Assembly (NCBI GenBank): GCA_903820955.1
Contig: CAIJJH010000106.1
Coordinates: 1 to 21,838 of the forward strand
Source: an uncultured Micrococcales bacterium
GTDB taxonomy: Bacteria > Actinomycetota > Actinomycetes > Actinomycetales > Microbacteriaceae
Length of the DNA stretch: 21,838 nucleotides
Direction of reading: 5' to 3'
Part shown: in pieces, positions 14,497 to 21,838 of the stretch
How the letters are laid out: the number at the start of each line of letters is the position of its first letter
How positions within the stretch are numbered: the first letter of the stretch is position 1
Program-made: the position numbers and the translations under genes
The notes under the pieces: model-generated
Seen by the model: the letters and a program-made list of their open reading frames with translations, nothing else
What the model was told of the DNA's origin: nothing
Database searches by the model: none

Positions 14497-16457
14497 TGCC
14501 ACTCCCAGTAGTTCCATGCGTAGGTTGGTGATATAGGTCCTGGCTTTACGCCGTATAGACCGGTGCTGAAACCAGTTACCTGTACCCACTGGAAGATAGG
14601 AAGGGTCCAGGCGTGAGCCGTGATCATTCCTTCTGCGGTACCGCTGATCTTGGCGATATCCGCTTCCTTCTGGTTCGAGTCGAGCTTGTGGAGCAGGGTG
14701 TCGAGAGCCTCGTCGTACCAACCAGAGTGGTTGTTTGGGCCGTCGCTCAGGTAGTTCGAGTTCGAACCATTTGCGGTGATCGAGTTAGGAACCCAAGCGA
14801 ACTCGTTGGCGTCGTACTCGTTGTAGCTGAGCTTTCCTGACCAGCCTGCGGTTGTGAAGTTGCTCACGGTGAAACCGGCCTTGGCCTCGTGTGCAACTAC
14901 CAGCGCGTTGTTCTCAACACGCATCTGACGCGATGAGCGCAGGTAGTTCACGTGTAGAGCCGCGGTGTCAATGTTCTGACCAGCGTTCGGGTACCACTTC
15001 TTCACTAGCTTGAGTGCGACGTTCTCGTTCTGAACCTGCTGGAACTCAGAGGTGACGTTGAAGTTGTAGGTGTACTTCGTGCCTCCAATGGTTACCGAGT
15101 GGTTCGAAATTAGACCGTTTAGCTTGGTGATCGTAGCGTAGCGAGATGAGCCCGGTAGGGAGAAGTTCGAGTTCAGAATTGCGCCCTTAGGGTTGAACGG
15201 CTTTAGCTGGGTGTCAACGATCTCCTTACGTGGGTAAGCAAGTAGGAAGGCTAGACGTAGGTCTTTACCCTTCTGACCGTGGCTCTCAGCAAATAGACCG
15301 TTGTAGCTCGCGGTTGAACCAACATCGGCTCCGCTACCGTCACCGGTGCGAAGGTCAACGTGCTCGTAGGTTGCTGAAACGCCACCTAGAAGCCCAATGG
15401 TCTTAGCTGCCTTGAGGGTCTGCAGAGTCGAGTAACCAGCTGCACCAGGAGCACCCTGGTACAGGTTGATGTCGCCGTTCTGAAGAGCCTGAACCGAAGC
15501 GGTACCGTCAGCAACGTACTTGAAGACGATTGTGCGAACTGGCTTGGCAGCGGTGACCTTGTGACCCGAGTTGAACTTAGGGTTCAGAACTAGGGTTACG
15601 GTCTGGGTTCCGTAGTTGAACGACTGTAGCGAGTAGGGACCGTTACCGACAGCAATAAGTGGCTTTGCAGTGCGGTCGTATGACGACTCGTCGAAGTTGT
15701 AGTCGTTGCTCCAGATGTCACCGATGGCCGACATGCGAGCCTGAGCGGTTGCGTTGCCCTTGATGGCGTTGGTGTAGTCAGCAAGGAACTTTGCCTTAGC
15801 CGCAAGGTTAACCGAAGCGCTCTGAAGGGTGGTCTTGCCGTCCTTCATGAGTTCAAGGGTGTGAACAGGTGACGCACCAGGAGTCTCAACCTTCCAGTTC
15901 GGCATTGACTGGTCGAACTTGATGGTAAGAGACATGTGGTCGGCAGAAAGAACCGGGTTGCCAACTACGTGGAGGTCGTAACCGCCACCGTAACCGCCCG
16001 AGAAGAACTTCGAACCAGCATCTGACGAAGGGTCACCTAGGCCAGCAGCGATCGAGTACTTGCTCGACGAAATAACGTGGCTGAGGAGCATGTCAACTGC
16101 GTCGATTGGGGTGCCGTCAGACCAGGTCTGACCCTTCTTAACGGTGTACTTGACCTCAAAGTCCTTCGGCTTGTTTTTGACAATTGCGTAGGAACCGAAA
16201 TCTGGGTTCGGGATTAGCGATGGCTTGTTGTCGTAGTACCAGAAACCTTGACCGGTTAGGTACGCAACGTCAGCATTGATCGTTGAGTTTTCGTTTGGGT
16301 TTGCAGTGTTTAGCGAGCTCCAACCAAGACCGTCACCAATGATGAGGGTGGTTTTAGTCGCTGCACTAGCCGAAGACGAGAGGCCTGCGATACCAGTGAA
16401 CGCAAGCGCGCTGGCTGCAGCCAAACTTAGTCCACGACGGAACAGTGTTGACTTCAT
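14490..16457 (-). CDS. Secreted peptide-binding protein of the ABC importer (SBP family 5, OppA-like)
   Basis: This family-5 solute-binding protein is the first gene of the importer locus. The 655 residues start with a Sec signal: KSTLFRR, a hydrophobic stretch, and a likely cleavage after ASA at residue 32. No cysteine is present at the cleavage region and I see none in the chain, so it is not a lipoprotein by the normal route. The family pattern TWSDGTPIDAVDML lies near residue 110. The ATG at 16457 has a strong AAGGAG six bases upstream. Upstream are a 16-base palindrome and a candidate promoter. Two tandem hairpins downstream of the stop suggest high expression relative to the permeases. 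In actinobacteria, which lack an outer membrane, how an unanchored receptor is kept near the cell is unclear; the true anchor may be another protein. Confidence 0.93.
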   Translation of the reverse strand: MKSTLFRRGLSLAAASALAFTGIAGLSSSASAATKTTLIIGDGLGWSSLNTANPNENSTINADVAYLTGQGFWYYDNKPSLIPNPDFGSYAIVKNKPKDFEVKYTVKKGQTWSDGTPIDAVDMLLSHVISSSKYSIAAGLGDPSSDAGSKFFSGGYGGGYDLHVVGNPVLSADHMSLTIKFDQSMPNWKVETPGASPVHTLELMKDGKTTLQSASVNLAAKAKFLADYTNAIKGNATAQARMSAIGDIWSNDYNFDESSYDRTAKPLIAVGNGPYSLQSFNYGTQTVTLVLNPKFNSGHKVTAAKPVRTIVFKYVADGTASVQALQNGDINLYQGAPGAAGYSTLQTLKAAKTIGLLGGVSATYEHVDLRTGDGSGADVGSTASYNGLFAESHGQKGKDLRLAFLLAYPRKEIVDTQLKPFNPKGAILNSNFSLPGSSRYATITKLNGLISNHSVTIGGTKYTYNFNVTSEFQQVQNENVALKLVKKWYPNAGQNIDTAALHVNYLRSSRQMRVENNALVVAHEAKAGFTVSNFTTAGWSGKLSYNEYDANEFAWVPNSITANGSNSNYLSDGPNNHSGWYDEALDTLLHKLDSNQKEADIAKISGTAEGMITAHAWTLPIFQWVQVTGFSTGLYGVKPGPISPTYAWNYWEWHF

Positions 16458-16480
16458 GTATTTCTCCTTGTTGGGTAAAC

Positions 16481-16496
16481 AACGGGTGAACCCGTT
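16481..16496. promoter_or_regulatory. 16-base palindrome upstream of the importer operon (operator or leader hairpin)
   Basis: AACGGGTGAACCCGTT has perfect seven-base arms around GA. It lies 24 bases upstream of the oppA-like start and just after the predicted transcription start. It could be bound by a repressor or fold in the leader RNA. No regulator gene is adjacent. Confidence 0.55.
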
Positions 16497-16510
16497 ACTT
16501 CGTAGTTACT

Positions 16511-16541
16511 ACTTTAGGAGTGGTTACCGAGAAATACACAA
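16511..16541 (-). promoter_or_regulatory. Candidate promoter of the peptide importer operon
   Basis: On the minus strand TTGTGT (16536-16541) and TAAAGT (16511-16516) are 19 bases apart. The -10 fits TANNNT, the -35 is fair and the spacing is slightly long. The predicted start near 16504 would place the palindrome at 16481-16496 in the early leader. Confidence 0.35.
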
Positions 16542-16557
16542 GGTTTTCTAAATCTTT

Positions 16558-16592
16558 CATTTCGTGACAATCTCGTTACATATCGCGAAATG
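16558..16592. repeat. Inverted and direct repeats upstream of the LysE gene
   Basis: CATTTCG (16558-16564) and CGAAATG (16586-16592) form a seven-base inverted repeat with a 21-base spacer. Inside, TCGTGACA (16562-16569) and TCGTTACA (16573-16580) are near-identical direct repeats 11 bases apart, one helical turn. The arrangement suggests a regulator site in the divergent promoter region. No known box is assigned. Confidence 0.35.
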
Positions 16593-16593
16593 G

Positions 16594-16599
16594 TAGTTT
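16594..16599 (+). promoter_or_regulatory. Candidate leaderless -10 element of the LysE-family gene
   Basis: TAGTTT fits TANNNT and lies six bases before the GTG at 16606. There is no Shine-Dalgarno. The -35 is weak. A leaderless transcript is inferred from this spacing. Confidence 0.35.
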
Positions 16600-16605
16600 C
16601 TAACT

Positions 16606-17250
16606 GTGAACGGACTCCTAACTCTCGTTGCTATCGGCTTCGCTGCCGGCCTAGCCCTCGCTATTCCAGTGGGTCCGATGGCAATCATGCTGATCAACAC
16701 CACCGTAGCGAAGGGTTGGCGACACGGGGTCGTGGGGGCCTTAGCGATGGCAACGGTCGATGGTTTATACGCCGTAAGCGTTTTCTATATCGGTGGGGCG
16801 CTGGCGAATTGGCTAAAAGTTTGGTCGCTTTGGTTGAGCCTCGGCGGGTCGGCAATTCTTCTATACCTGGGCATAGCGACGCTCGTGAAGAACCTCGCTT
16901 TGTTCAAAACTAGAGACGAGGATGCCACCCCAACCAAGCCAGAGACCTCTAGACGCAAGACGTTCGCAACCTTCTTTGCGGCAACCGTGGTCAACCCACC
17001 GACCGCTCTCTACTTCTTGGCCCTGGCCCCAAGCGTCTCAAGCATCGCCACCGATGGAAACGCATTTGCCGGCGTGGTGTTTGCGATTGGGGTTTTTGTC
17101 GGTTCGATCGTTTGGCAAGAGTCCCTTGCCGTCGCCGGACTTGCCCTGCGCTCGATAACCCGAGGCAAACTGCGCGCGTGGATCGGCGCTCTCGGTGGAA
17201 TACTGATCATTGCCTTGGCGATCACCATGGCCCTGCGAGCACTGACATGA
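16606..17250 (+). CDS. LysE/RhtB-family amino acid exporter
   Basis: Members export amino acids such as lysine, arginine, threonine or homoserine lactone by proton exchange. The 214-residue protein has the family opening with the conserved AIPVGPMAIMLINTTVAKGWRHG near residue 20, six hydrophobic segments, and a polar cytosolic loop around residues 102-122 rich in charged residues. NPPTALYFLALAP near residue 130 is the second conserved block. The start is GTG at 16606, with no clear ribosome-binding site and a -10-like TAGTTT just upstream. Its TGA overlaps the next gene's ATG (ATGA at 17247-17250), so the two are probably translated together. It is divergent from the peptide importer, which fits export of surplus amino acids taken up as peptides, though that is inference. 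Family is clear; substrate is unknown. Confidence 0.9.
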   Translation: MNGLLTLVAIGFAAGLALAIPVGPMAIMLINTTVAKGWRHGVVGALAMATVDGLYAVSVFYIGGALANWLKVWSLWLSLGGSAILLYLGIATLVKNLALFKTRDEDATPTKPETSRRKTFATFFAATVVNPPTALYFLALAPSVSSIATDGNAFAGVVFAIGVFVGSIVWQESLAVAGLALRSITRGKLRAWIGALGGILIIALAITMALRALT

Positions 17251-17978
17251 GATTGAAAATCGAGATTGCGATCGTCCTGGCGCTCAGCCTCGGGCAGTCG
17301 GCCGTCTATTCGATGGTCTCCTTATTGCACTCGCTCTTGTCGCCGAAGGGTCTGGGAGGCTCGACGGTGACTCTCAATCAGAGTCTTTCGAGCTCGCCCT
17401 ACTTCGACCTGACCTACCAACTGCTCGGCTTCCTCTTTGGGCTGGCTCCGGTTGCGCTGACTCTTTATCTGTTGGCCGGCGACTCGAACCCCTTTAACCG
17501 AATCGGTTTCTCGGCGCGTCCTCTTATAAAGAATGTTTGGCAAGGTCTGGCTTTGGCCGCCGTAATCGGAATCCCGGGTCTTGGGCTTTACTTCGCCGCC
17601 AGAAGTCTGGGGCTTTCGGCGCAGGTGGTTACCAGCAACCTAGGTGCTTACTGGTGGACGATTCCCGTGCTCTTGCTCTCGGCCCTTGGCGCCGCACTGC
17701 TCGAAGAGGTTGTCATGGTTGGCTACCTTTTCGAAAGGCTGCGCGAGCTAGGACGCGGAAAATGGGCGACCATTTTTATCAGCGCCGCGATTCGTGGCAG
17801 CTACCACCTGTATCAGGGCTTCGGTGGGTTCATCGGAAACTTCGCGATGGGCATCGTGTTCGGCTGGGCCTACCGCAAATTTGGCAGGCTGACACCGCTA
17901 GTCATCGCGCACTTCATCTTGGACGCGATCAGCTTCGTCGGCTACGCCTGGGCAAAGACCTTTATTACCGGCCTCTAG
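17247..17978 (+). CDS. CPBP-family intramembrane protein (Abi-type)
   Basis: CPBP proteins are multispanning membrane proteins related to the CAAX protease Rce1; bacterial roles include self-immunity to bacteriocins and proteolysis, but most are uncharacterised. This one has 243 residues and about seven hydrophobic segments. Motif 1 reads EEVVMVGYL (E153, E154) and motif 2 supplies H187 in SYHLYQG. Motif 3 is HFILD (H222, D226). The glutamates and histidines needed for metal binding are present, but the Arg expected in EExxxR is Val158. I think this change is shared by many actinobacterial members. The start is the ATG at 17247 overlapping the LysE stop as ATGA. Its TAG overlaps the gcvP TAG within CTAG (17975-17978), without a terminator between. 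Confidence 0.87.
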   Translation: MRLKIEIAIVLALSLGQSAVYSMVSLLHSLLSPKGLGGSTVTLNQSLSSSPYFDLTYQLLGFLFGLAPVALTLYLLAGDSNPFNRIGFSARPLIKNVWQGLALAAVIGIPGLGLYFAARSLGLSAQVVTSNLGAYWWTIPVLLLSALGAALLEEVVMVGYLFERLRELGRGKWATIFISAAIRGSYHLYQGFGGFIGNFAMGIVFGWAYRKFGRLTPLVIAHFILDAISFVGYAWAKTFITGL

Positions 17979-20794
17979 GCAAAAGCTTCGGGCGGCGGGC
18001 AAGAGCAAACCAGGTTGCGGTCGCCGTAGACCGAGTCGATGCGGCGAACGATTGGCCAGTACTTGTTTCGGTGCTGACCAGCGACTGGGTAAACCGCCAA
18101 CTCGCGAGAGTAAGGGTGGCTCCACTCCCCCGCAATGTGCTTCGCGGTGTGCGGCGCGTTGTGCAGCGGGTTGTCCTCCGCTGGCCAAACGCCGTTCTTG
18201 ACCTGTTCGGCCTCCTGGCGAATGGCAATCATCGCGTCGATGAATCGGTCAAGCTCATCTAGTGGCTCGGATTCTGTCGGTTCGATCATCAGCGTGCCGG
18301 CAACCGGGAACGACATGGTTGGGGCGTGGAAGCCGTAGTCGACTAGTCGCTTTGCCACATCGTCAACGGTGACGCCGGTCTCCTCGGTCAGCGGGCGGAT
18401 GTCCAAGATGCACTCGTGAGCAACCAAGCCTTCGTTACCCGTGTAGAGAACCGGGTAGTGGCCTTTGAGCTTGCGAGCCACATAGTTGGCCGAGAGAACC
18501 GCGGTCGAAGTGGCCTCACTCAAACCCTGGTCGCCCATCATGCGAATGTATGCCCAAGAAATTGGCAGGATGCTGGCCGAACCGAACGGCGCAGCCGATA
18601 CCGGTCCGTAGTTTGGCAGCTCGGTCTGGGCCTGTGCGTGACCCGGCAAGAAAGCTGCGAGGTGCGCACGCGCCGCAACCGGACCAACGCCCGGGCCGCC
18701 TCCGCCGTGAGGGATGCAGAAGGTCTTGTGCAGGTTCAGGTGCGAGACGTCGCCACCAAACTCGCCGAACTTAGCAAAGCCAACGACAGCATTGGTGTTT
18801 GCGCCGTCGATGTAAACCTGACCGCCGGCCGCGTGGACCTTGGCGCAGATGTCGACGATTGCTTCTTCGTAGACTCCGTGCGTAGAAGGGTAGGTGACCA
18901 TCAGAGCCGAGAGGCGATCTCCGTGCTCTGCGATCTTCGCTTCGAGGTCTTCGAGGTCGACGTTGCCGTTTTCATCGCAGGCGATCACGACTACCTGCAT
19001 GCCGGCAAGAACCGCAGAGGCTGCGTTTGTTCCGTGAGCACTCGAAGGAATCAGGCAAACGGTGCGCTGAGCGTCGCCGCGCGAAAGGTGGTAGCCACGA
19101 ATCGCCATTAGCCCTGCAAGTTCGCCCTGGCTACCTGCGTTTGGCTGCAGGCTGATTGCGTCGTAACCAGTCACTTCGCAGAGCCACTCCGAAAGCTGCT
19201 CGATCATCGAAAGGTAACCAGCCACGTCATCGGCTGGAGCAAACGGGTGAATGCCGCCGAACTCAGGCCAGGTAACGGCCTCCATCTCGGTGGTGGAGTT
19301 CAGCTTCATGGTGCATGAGCCGAGCGGAATCATGCCGCGATCTAGCGCGTAGTCGTAGTCGGCTAGGCGCTTAAGGTAGCGAAGCATCGAGGTCTCGCTG
19401 TGGTGCGAGTTGAAAACCTCGTGAGTTAGGTAGTCGCTCTTGCGCTCGAAACCGGTGAGCTTTTCTTTGACCCCGGCGAGGCTGACGAATTGGGCACCGA
19501 AAATTTCGGCAATGGCGTTTAGCTCGGCCTCGGTGGTGGTTTCGTCTACACTGAGGCCGATTGTCGAGTCGTTGACCTTTAGAACGGTCATGCCGTGGAG
19601 CCTGGCGCGCTCGAAAATCGCGGACGCATCGACGCCAGAAATCTGGAAGGTATCGAAGAAGGCGTGGTCACGGACCGCGAGACCTGCGGTGCCCAGGGTG
19701 GTTGCCAGAGCGACCGCCTTGCGGTGAACGCTGGCTGCAATCGCGCGAAGCCCCTTGGGGCCGTGGTAAACGGCATACATGCCGGCCATGACGGCAAGTA
19801 GAACCTGAGCCGTGCAAATGTTTGAGGTGGCACGCTCGCGGCGAATGTGCTGCTCGCGAGTCTGCAGGGTTAGTCGGTAGGCTGGCGCGCCCTCGACGTC
19901 GACCGAAACGCCGACCAGTCGGCCTGGCATCGAGCGCTCAAGATCTGCCCGAACCGCTAGGTAGCCGGCGTGTGGACCGCCAAAGCCCATCGGCACACCG
20001 AAACGTTGGCTCGTGCCAACGACAATGTCAGCACCGAGGTCGCCTGGGGCAACGATCATGGTTAGCGCGAGTAGGTCGGCCGAAGCAACCGAAATCGCAC
20101 CGACCCCGTGGGCGGCTTCGATGATCGGTTTGACGTCGACGATGCGTCCGCTTGCACCCGGGTATTGAATTAGTGAGCCGAAGTATTCCCCGGTTGGTAT
20201 CGAGGTGGCGTCGAAGTATTCGATTTTGATGTCTAGAGGTTCGGCGCGGTGCTCGAGCAGCGCCTTGGTCTGAGGCAGGGTGTCGCTGTCGACAAAGAAG
20301 ACGTTCGACGCGGCCTTTGACGAACGCCTTGCGATCATCATTGCTTCAACGGCGGCAGTGCCCTCGTCGAGCATCGAAGCGTTAGCGGTCTTCATGCCGG
20401 TTAGGTCGTTGACCATGGTTTGGAAGTTGAGTAGCGCCTCGAGTCGTCCCTGTGAGATCTCGGGTTGATAAGGGGTGTAAGCCGTGTACCAGGACGGGTT
20501 CTCCAAGATGTTGCGCTTGATCACGCCCGGCGTGTGAGTGCCGTAGTAGCCGAGGCCGATCATCGAAGAGGTGACCCGGTTGCGGTTTGCTATCGCACGA
20601 AGTTCTTTCAGCGCCTCAGCCTCGCTGATCGGGTCTGGCAGTGAGCCAGCGCCCTCGAAGCGAATGACCTTTGGCACAGCGGCCGACATCAGCGACTCGA
20701 TCGAGCCATACCCGAGGTATGAAAGCATCGAGTTCTGCTGGTCGGAGGTTGGGCCGATGTGGCGGTTCTTGAAATCTTCGTGTGATTCGAGCAT
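17975..20794 (-). CDS. gcvP: Glycine dehydrogenase (decarboxylating), P-protein
   Basis: The P-protein of the glycine cleavage system decarboxylates glycine with pyridoxal phosphate and passes the aminomethyl group to the lipoyl arm of GcvH in the cytoplasm. At 939 residues it is the single-chain form with both alpha and beta halves, the usual length. The PLP lysine is K690 in HLNLHKTF, followed by the Gly-rich [10 protein letters not shown]. The start motif [10 protein letters not shown] and the end [12 protein letters not shown] are typical. The ATG at 20794 lies six bases after the gcvH stop. The ribosome-binding site is weak (GAGG about 11 bases away, inside gcvH), suggesting translational coupling. 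It ends head-on against the CPBP gene with overlapping stop codons. Confidence 0.98.
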   Translation of the reverse strand: MLESHEDFKNRHIGPTSDQQNSMLSYLGYGSIESLMSAAVPKVIRFEGAGSLPDPISEAEALKELRAIANRNRVTSSMIGLGYYGTHTPGVIKRNILENPSWYTAYTPYQPEISQGRLEALLNFQTMVNDLTGMKTANASMLDEGTAAVEAMMIARRSSKAASNVFFVDSDTLPQTKALLEHRAEPLDIKIEYFDATSIPTGEYFGSLIQYPGASGRIVDVKPIIEAAHGVGAISVASADLLALTMIVAPGDLGADIVVGTSQRFGVPMGFGGPHAGYLAVRADLERSMPGRLVGVSVDVEGAPAYRLTLQTREQHIRRERATSNICTAQVLLAVMAGMYAVYHGPKGLRAIAASVHRKAVALATTLGTAGLAVRDHAFFDTFQISGVDASAIFERARLHGMTVLKVNDSTIGLSVDETTTEAELNAIAEIFGAQFVSLAGVKEKLTGFERKSDYLTHEVFNSHHSETSMLRYLKRLADYDYALDRGMIPLGSCTMKLNSTTEMEAVTWPEFGGIHPFAPADDVAGYLSMIEQLSEWLCEVTGYDAISLQPNAGSQGELAGLMAIRGYHLSRGDAQRTVCLIPSSAHGTNAASAVLAGMQVVVIACDENGNVDLEDLEAKIAEHGDRLSALMVTYPSTHGVYEEAIVDICAKVHAAGGQVYIDGANTNAVVGFAKFGEFGGDVSHLNLHKTFCIPHGGGGPGVGPVAARAHLAAFLPGHAQAQTELPNYGPVSAAPFGSASILPISWAYIRMMGDQGLSEATSTAVLSANYVARKLKGHYPVLYTGNEGLVAHECILDIRPLTEETGVTVDDVAKRLVDYGFHAPTMSFPVAGTLMIEPTESEPLDELDRFIDAMIAIRQEAEQVKNGVWPAEDNPLHNAPHTAKHIAGEWSHPYSRELAVYPVAGQHRNKYWPIVRRIDSVYGDRNLVCSCPPPEAFA

Positions 20795-20800
20795 TAGTTT

Positions 20801-21166
20801 TTAGGCCTCGCCTATCAGTGCCTTGTATTCGGCTTCGGTTAGTAGTTCGGGAAGGCTCGAGAAGCGAATCTTTACTAGCCAGCCAGCGCCAAAGGCGTCC
20901 TGGTTGACAAGTTCAGGCGATGAAACAACTGCGTCGTTGATCGCGGTGACCTCGCCGTCGACCGGCGCGTAAAGCTCGCCGACCGACTTGGTCGATTCGA
21001 TTTCGCCACAGATCTTCATATAAGTTGTTGCGCTGCCAACGGCCGGCAGGTCTACATAGACGACGTCGCCAAGCTTCTCGGCAGCGTAGGCAGTGATACC
21101 AACGGTTGCAACATCGCCGTCAATGGCTAGCCACTCGTGCTCTTTGGTGTATTTCAGTTCACTCAT
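20801..21166 (-). CDS. gcvH: Glycine cleavage system H protein
   Basis: GcvH is the small carrier whose lipoyl-lysine shuttles the aminomethyl group between the P-, T- and L-proteins. At 121 residues it has the normal size. The opening KYTKEHEWL, the stretch [19 protein letters not shown] and the lipoylation motif [20 protein letters not shown], with K60 as the attachment site, are all present. The ATG at 21166 follows the gcvT stop by 12 bases, with GAGGAG between, a strong ribosome-binding site. It is the middle gene of gcvT-gcvH-gcvP. Confidence 0.98.
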   Translation of the reverse strand: MSELKYTKEHEWLAIDGDVATVGITAYAAEKLGDVVYVDLPAVGSATTYMKICGEIESTKSVGELYAPVDGEVTAINDAVVSSPELVNQDAFGAGWLVKIRFSSLPELLTEAEYKALIGEA

Positions 21167-21178
21167 CGTTTTCTCCTC

Positions 21179-21838
21179 TTACTTAGTTCGCTTATAGAAC
21201 GGCAGGTTGACCACCGTGAAATCTGTTCTGGTGCCGCGAATGTCGACGCTCACTACGCTACCGACCTCGGCGTGCTCGGTCGAAACGTAGGCCATCGCAA
21301 CCGGGTAACCCAGGGTTGGCGAAAGCGCACCAGAGGTGACCTCACCGATCAGTGCATCGGATGCGTAGATCGGGTATTCGGCACGAGCCGCGCGCTTGCC
21401 TTCGCCAACGAGCCCGACGAGCCTCTGTGACTGGGCGTGACCGGCGAGCGCTTCGAGTGCCTTGCGACCGACGAAGTCTTCTTCGCGATCGAATCGAACC
21501 ACGCGGCCGAAGCCAGCCTGGAACGGGTTGGTGTCGCGTCCGAGTTCGTGACCGTATAGAGGCATGCCTGCTTCAAGTCGCAACGTGTCGCGGCAGGCGA
21601 GCCCAGCAGGCACGAGGCCCTTAGACTCCCCGGCAGCCAGCAGCGCGTTCCAAACGGTTGCGCTGTGTTCGGCACGAACCAGAACCTCGAAACCGTCTTC
21701 GCCGGTGTAACCCGTGCGAGCGAAGAACACGTCGACATCGTGTAGACGCCCGGCGTCGATCGAGTAGTACTTGAGAGAGCCAAGGTCGGTGGAGGTGAGG
21801 GTTTGCAGAATCTCGACGGCTCGCGGGCCTTGAATCGC
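21179..21838 (-). CDS. gcvT: Glycine cleavage system aminomethyltransferase (T-protein), partial
   Basis: GcvT transfers the aminomethyl carbon to tetrahydrofolate and releases ammonia. Only the last 219 residues are in the window; the N-terminal part, about 145 residues by comparison with the usual 365, lies beyond the right edge. The visible part begins AIQGPRAVEIL, then has ARTGYTGEDGFEV and ACRDTLRLEAGMPLYGHEL, both signatures of the family, and the C-terminal domain with EVTSGALSPTLG. It is the first of the three gcv genes in the window. No glycine riboswitch can be looked for because the upstream region is outside the window. Confidence 0.97.
   Translation of the reverse strand, partial: AIQGPRAVEILQTLTSTDLGSLKYYSIDAGRLHDVDVFFARTGYTGEDGFEVLVRAEHSATVWNALLAAGESKGLVPAGLACRDTLRLEAGMPLYGHELGRDTNPFQAGFGRVVRFDREEDFVGRKALEALAGHAQSQRLVGLVGEGKRAARAEYPIYASDALIGEVTSGALSPTLGYPVAMAYVSTEHAEVGSVVSVDIRGTRTDFTVVNLPFYKRTK

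Noticed and set aside
17537..18262. 241-codon plus-strand frame spanning the CPBP and gcvP ends
   Set aside because: It is Arg-rich and crosses two well-supported genes whose stops meet at 17975-17978.
18416..19111. 231-codon plus-strand frame opposite gcvP
   Set aside because: It is antisense to strongly conserved gcvP sequence, and its composition is what a complementary-strand read would give.
1..21838. CRISPR arrays, insertion sequences, prophage, tRNA or rRNA genes
   Set aside because: I looked for spaced repeats, transposase or integrase motifs and RNA-gene signatures and found none. Base and codon use looked uniform to the eye.

Overview
This window looks like chromosome from a small-genome actinobacterium, most likely Microbacteriaceae of the freshwater Luna type (Rhodoluna/Aquiluna-like). 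I infer this from the moderate GC content, very tight packing (no gap above about 150 bases), and actinobacterial families such as the bPH6 PH-domain protein, the very large polytopic zinc-ribbon protein, a GcvP ending in the CSCPPPEAF motif, and promoters of leaderless type. The taxon call is an inference; no rRNA or marker gene is present.

Layout. 1-1052 (minus, cut by the left edge) is a PIG-L/LmbE-type deacetylase with an added C-terminal membrane domain. Divergent from it is an FTR1/EfeU-type iron permease (1152-1949, plus) behind a good candidate DtxR/IdeR iron box, followed by a 1224-residue multispanning membrane protein of unknown function (1997-5671) whose ribosome-binding site lies in a hairpin. 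A bidirectional terminator (5680-5711) separates it from typA/bipA (5725-7626, minus).

7698-16457 is a complete oligopeptide/dipeptide ABC importer locus on the minus strand. In transcription order it holds a secreted substrate-binding protein without a lipobox, an unusually long OppB-type permease, an OppC-type permease, a fused OppD-OppF ATPase, and a second substrate-binding protein that is a lipoprotein with a TTG start. Two tandem stem-loops sit between the first binding protein and the permeases. A PH-domain membrane protein gene is inserted on the opposite strand between oppC and oppDF.

16606-17978 (plus) is a two-gene operon: a LysE-family exporter overlapping by ATGA a CPBP-family membrane protein. 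The right end (17975 to the edge, minus) is the glycine cleavage operon gcvT-gcvH-gcvP, with gcvT cut by the window edge.

How it fits together: peptide uptake feeds amino acids into the cell, LysE-type export can relieve amino acid excess, and the glycine cleavage system turns glycine into one-carbon units. This link is an inference from proximity. I found no CRISPR array, prophage, insertion sequence, tRNA or rRNA. I do not see a convincing undescribed multi-gene system. The more unusual items are the PIG-L/membrane fusion, the giant membrane protein with its hairpin-masked start, the enlarged OppB, the antisense PH-domain gene with a shared -10 element, and two pairs of tail-to-tail genes with overlapping stop codons.
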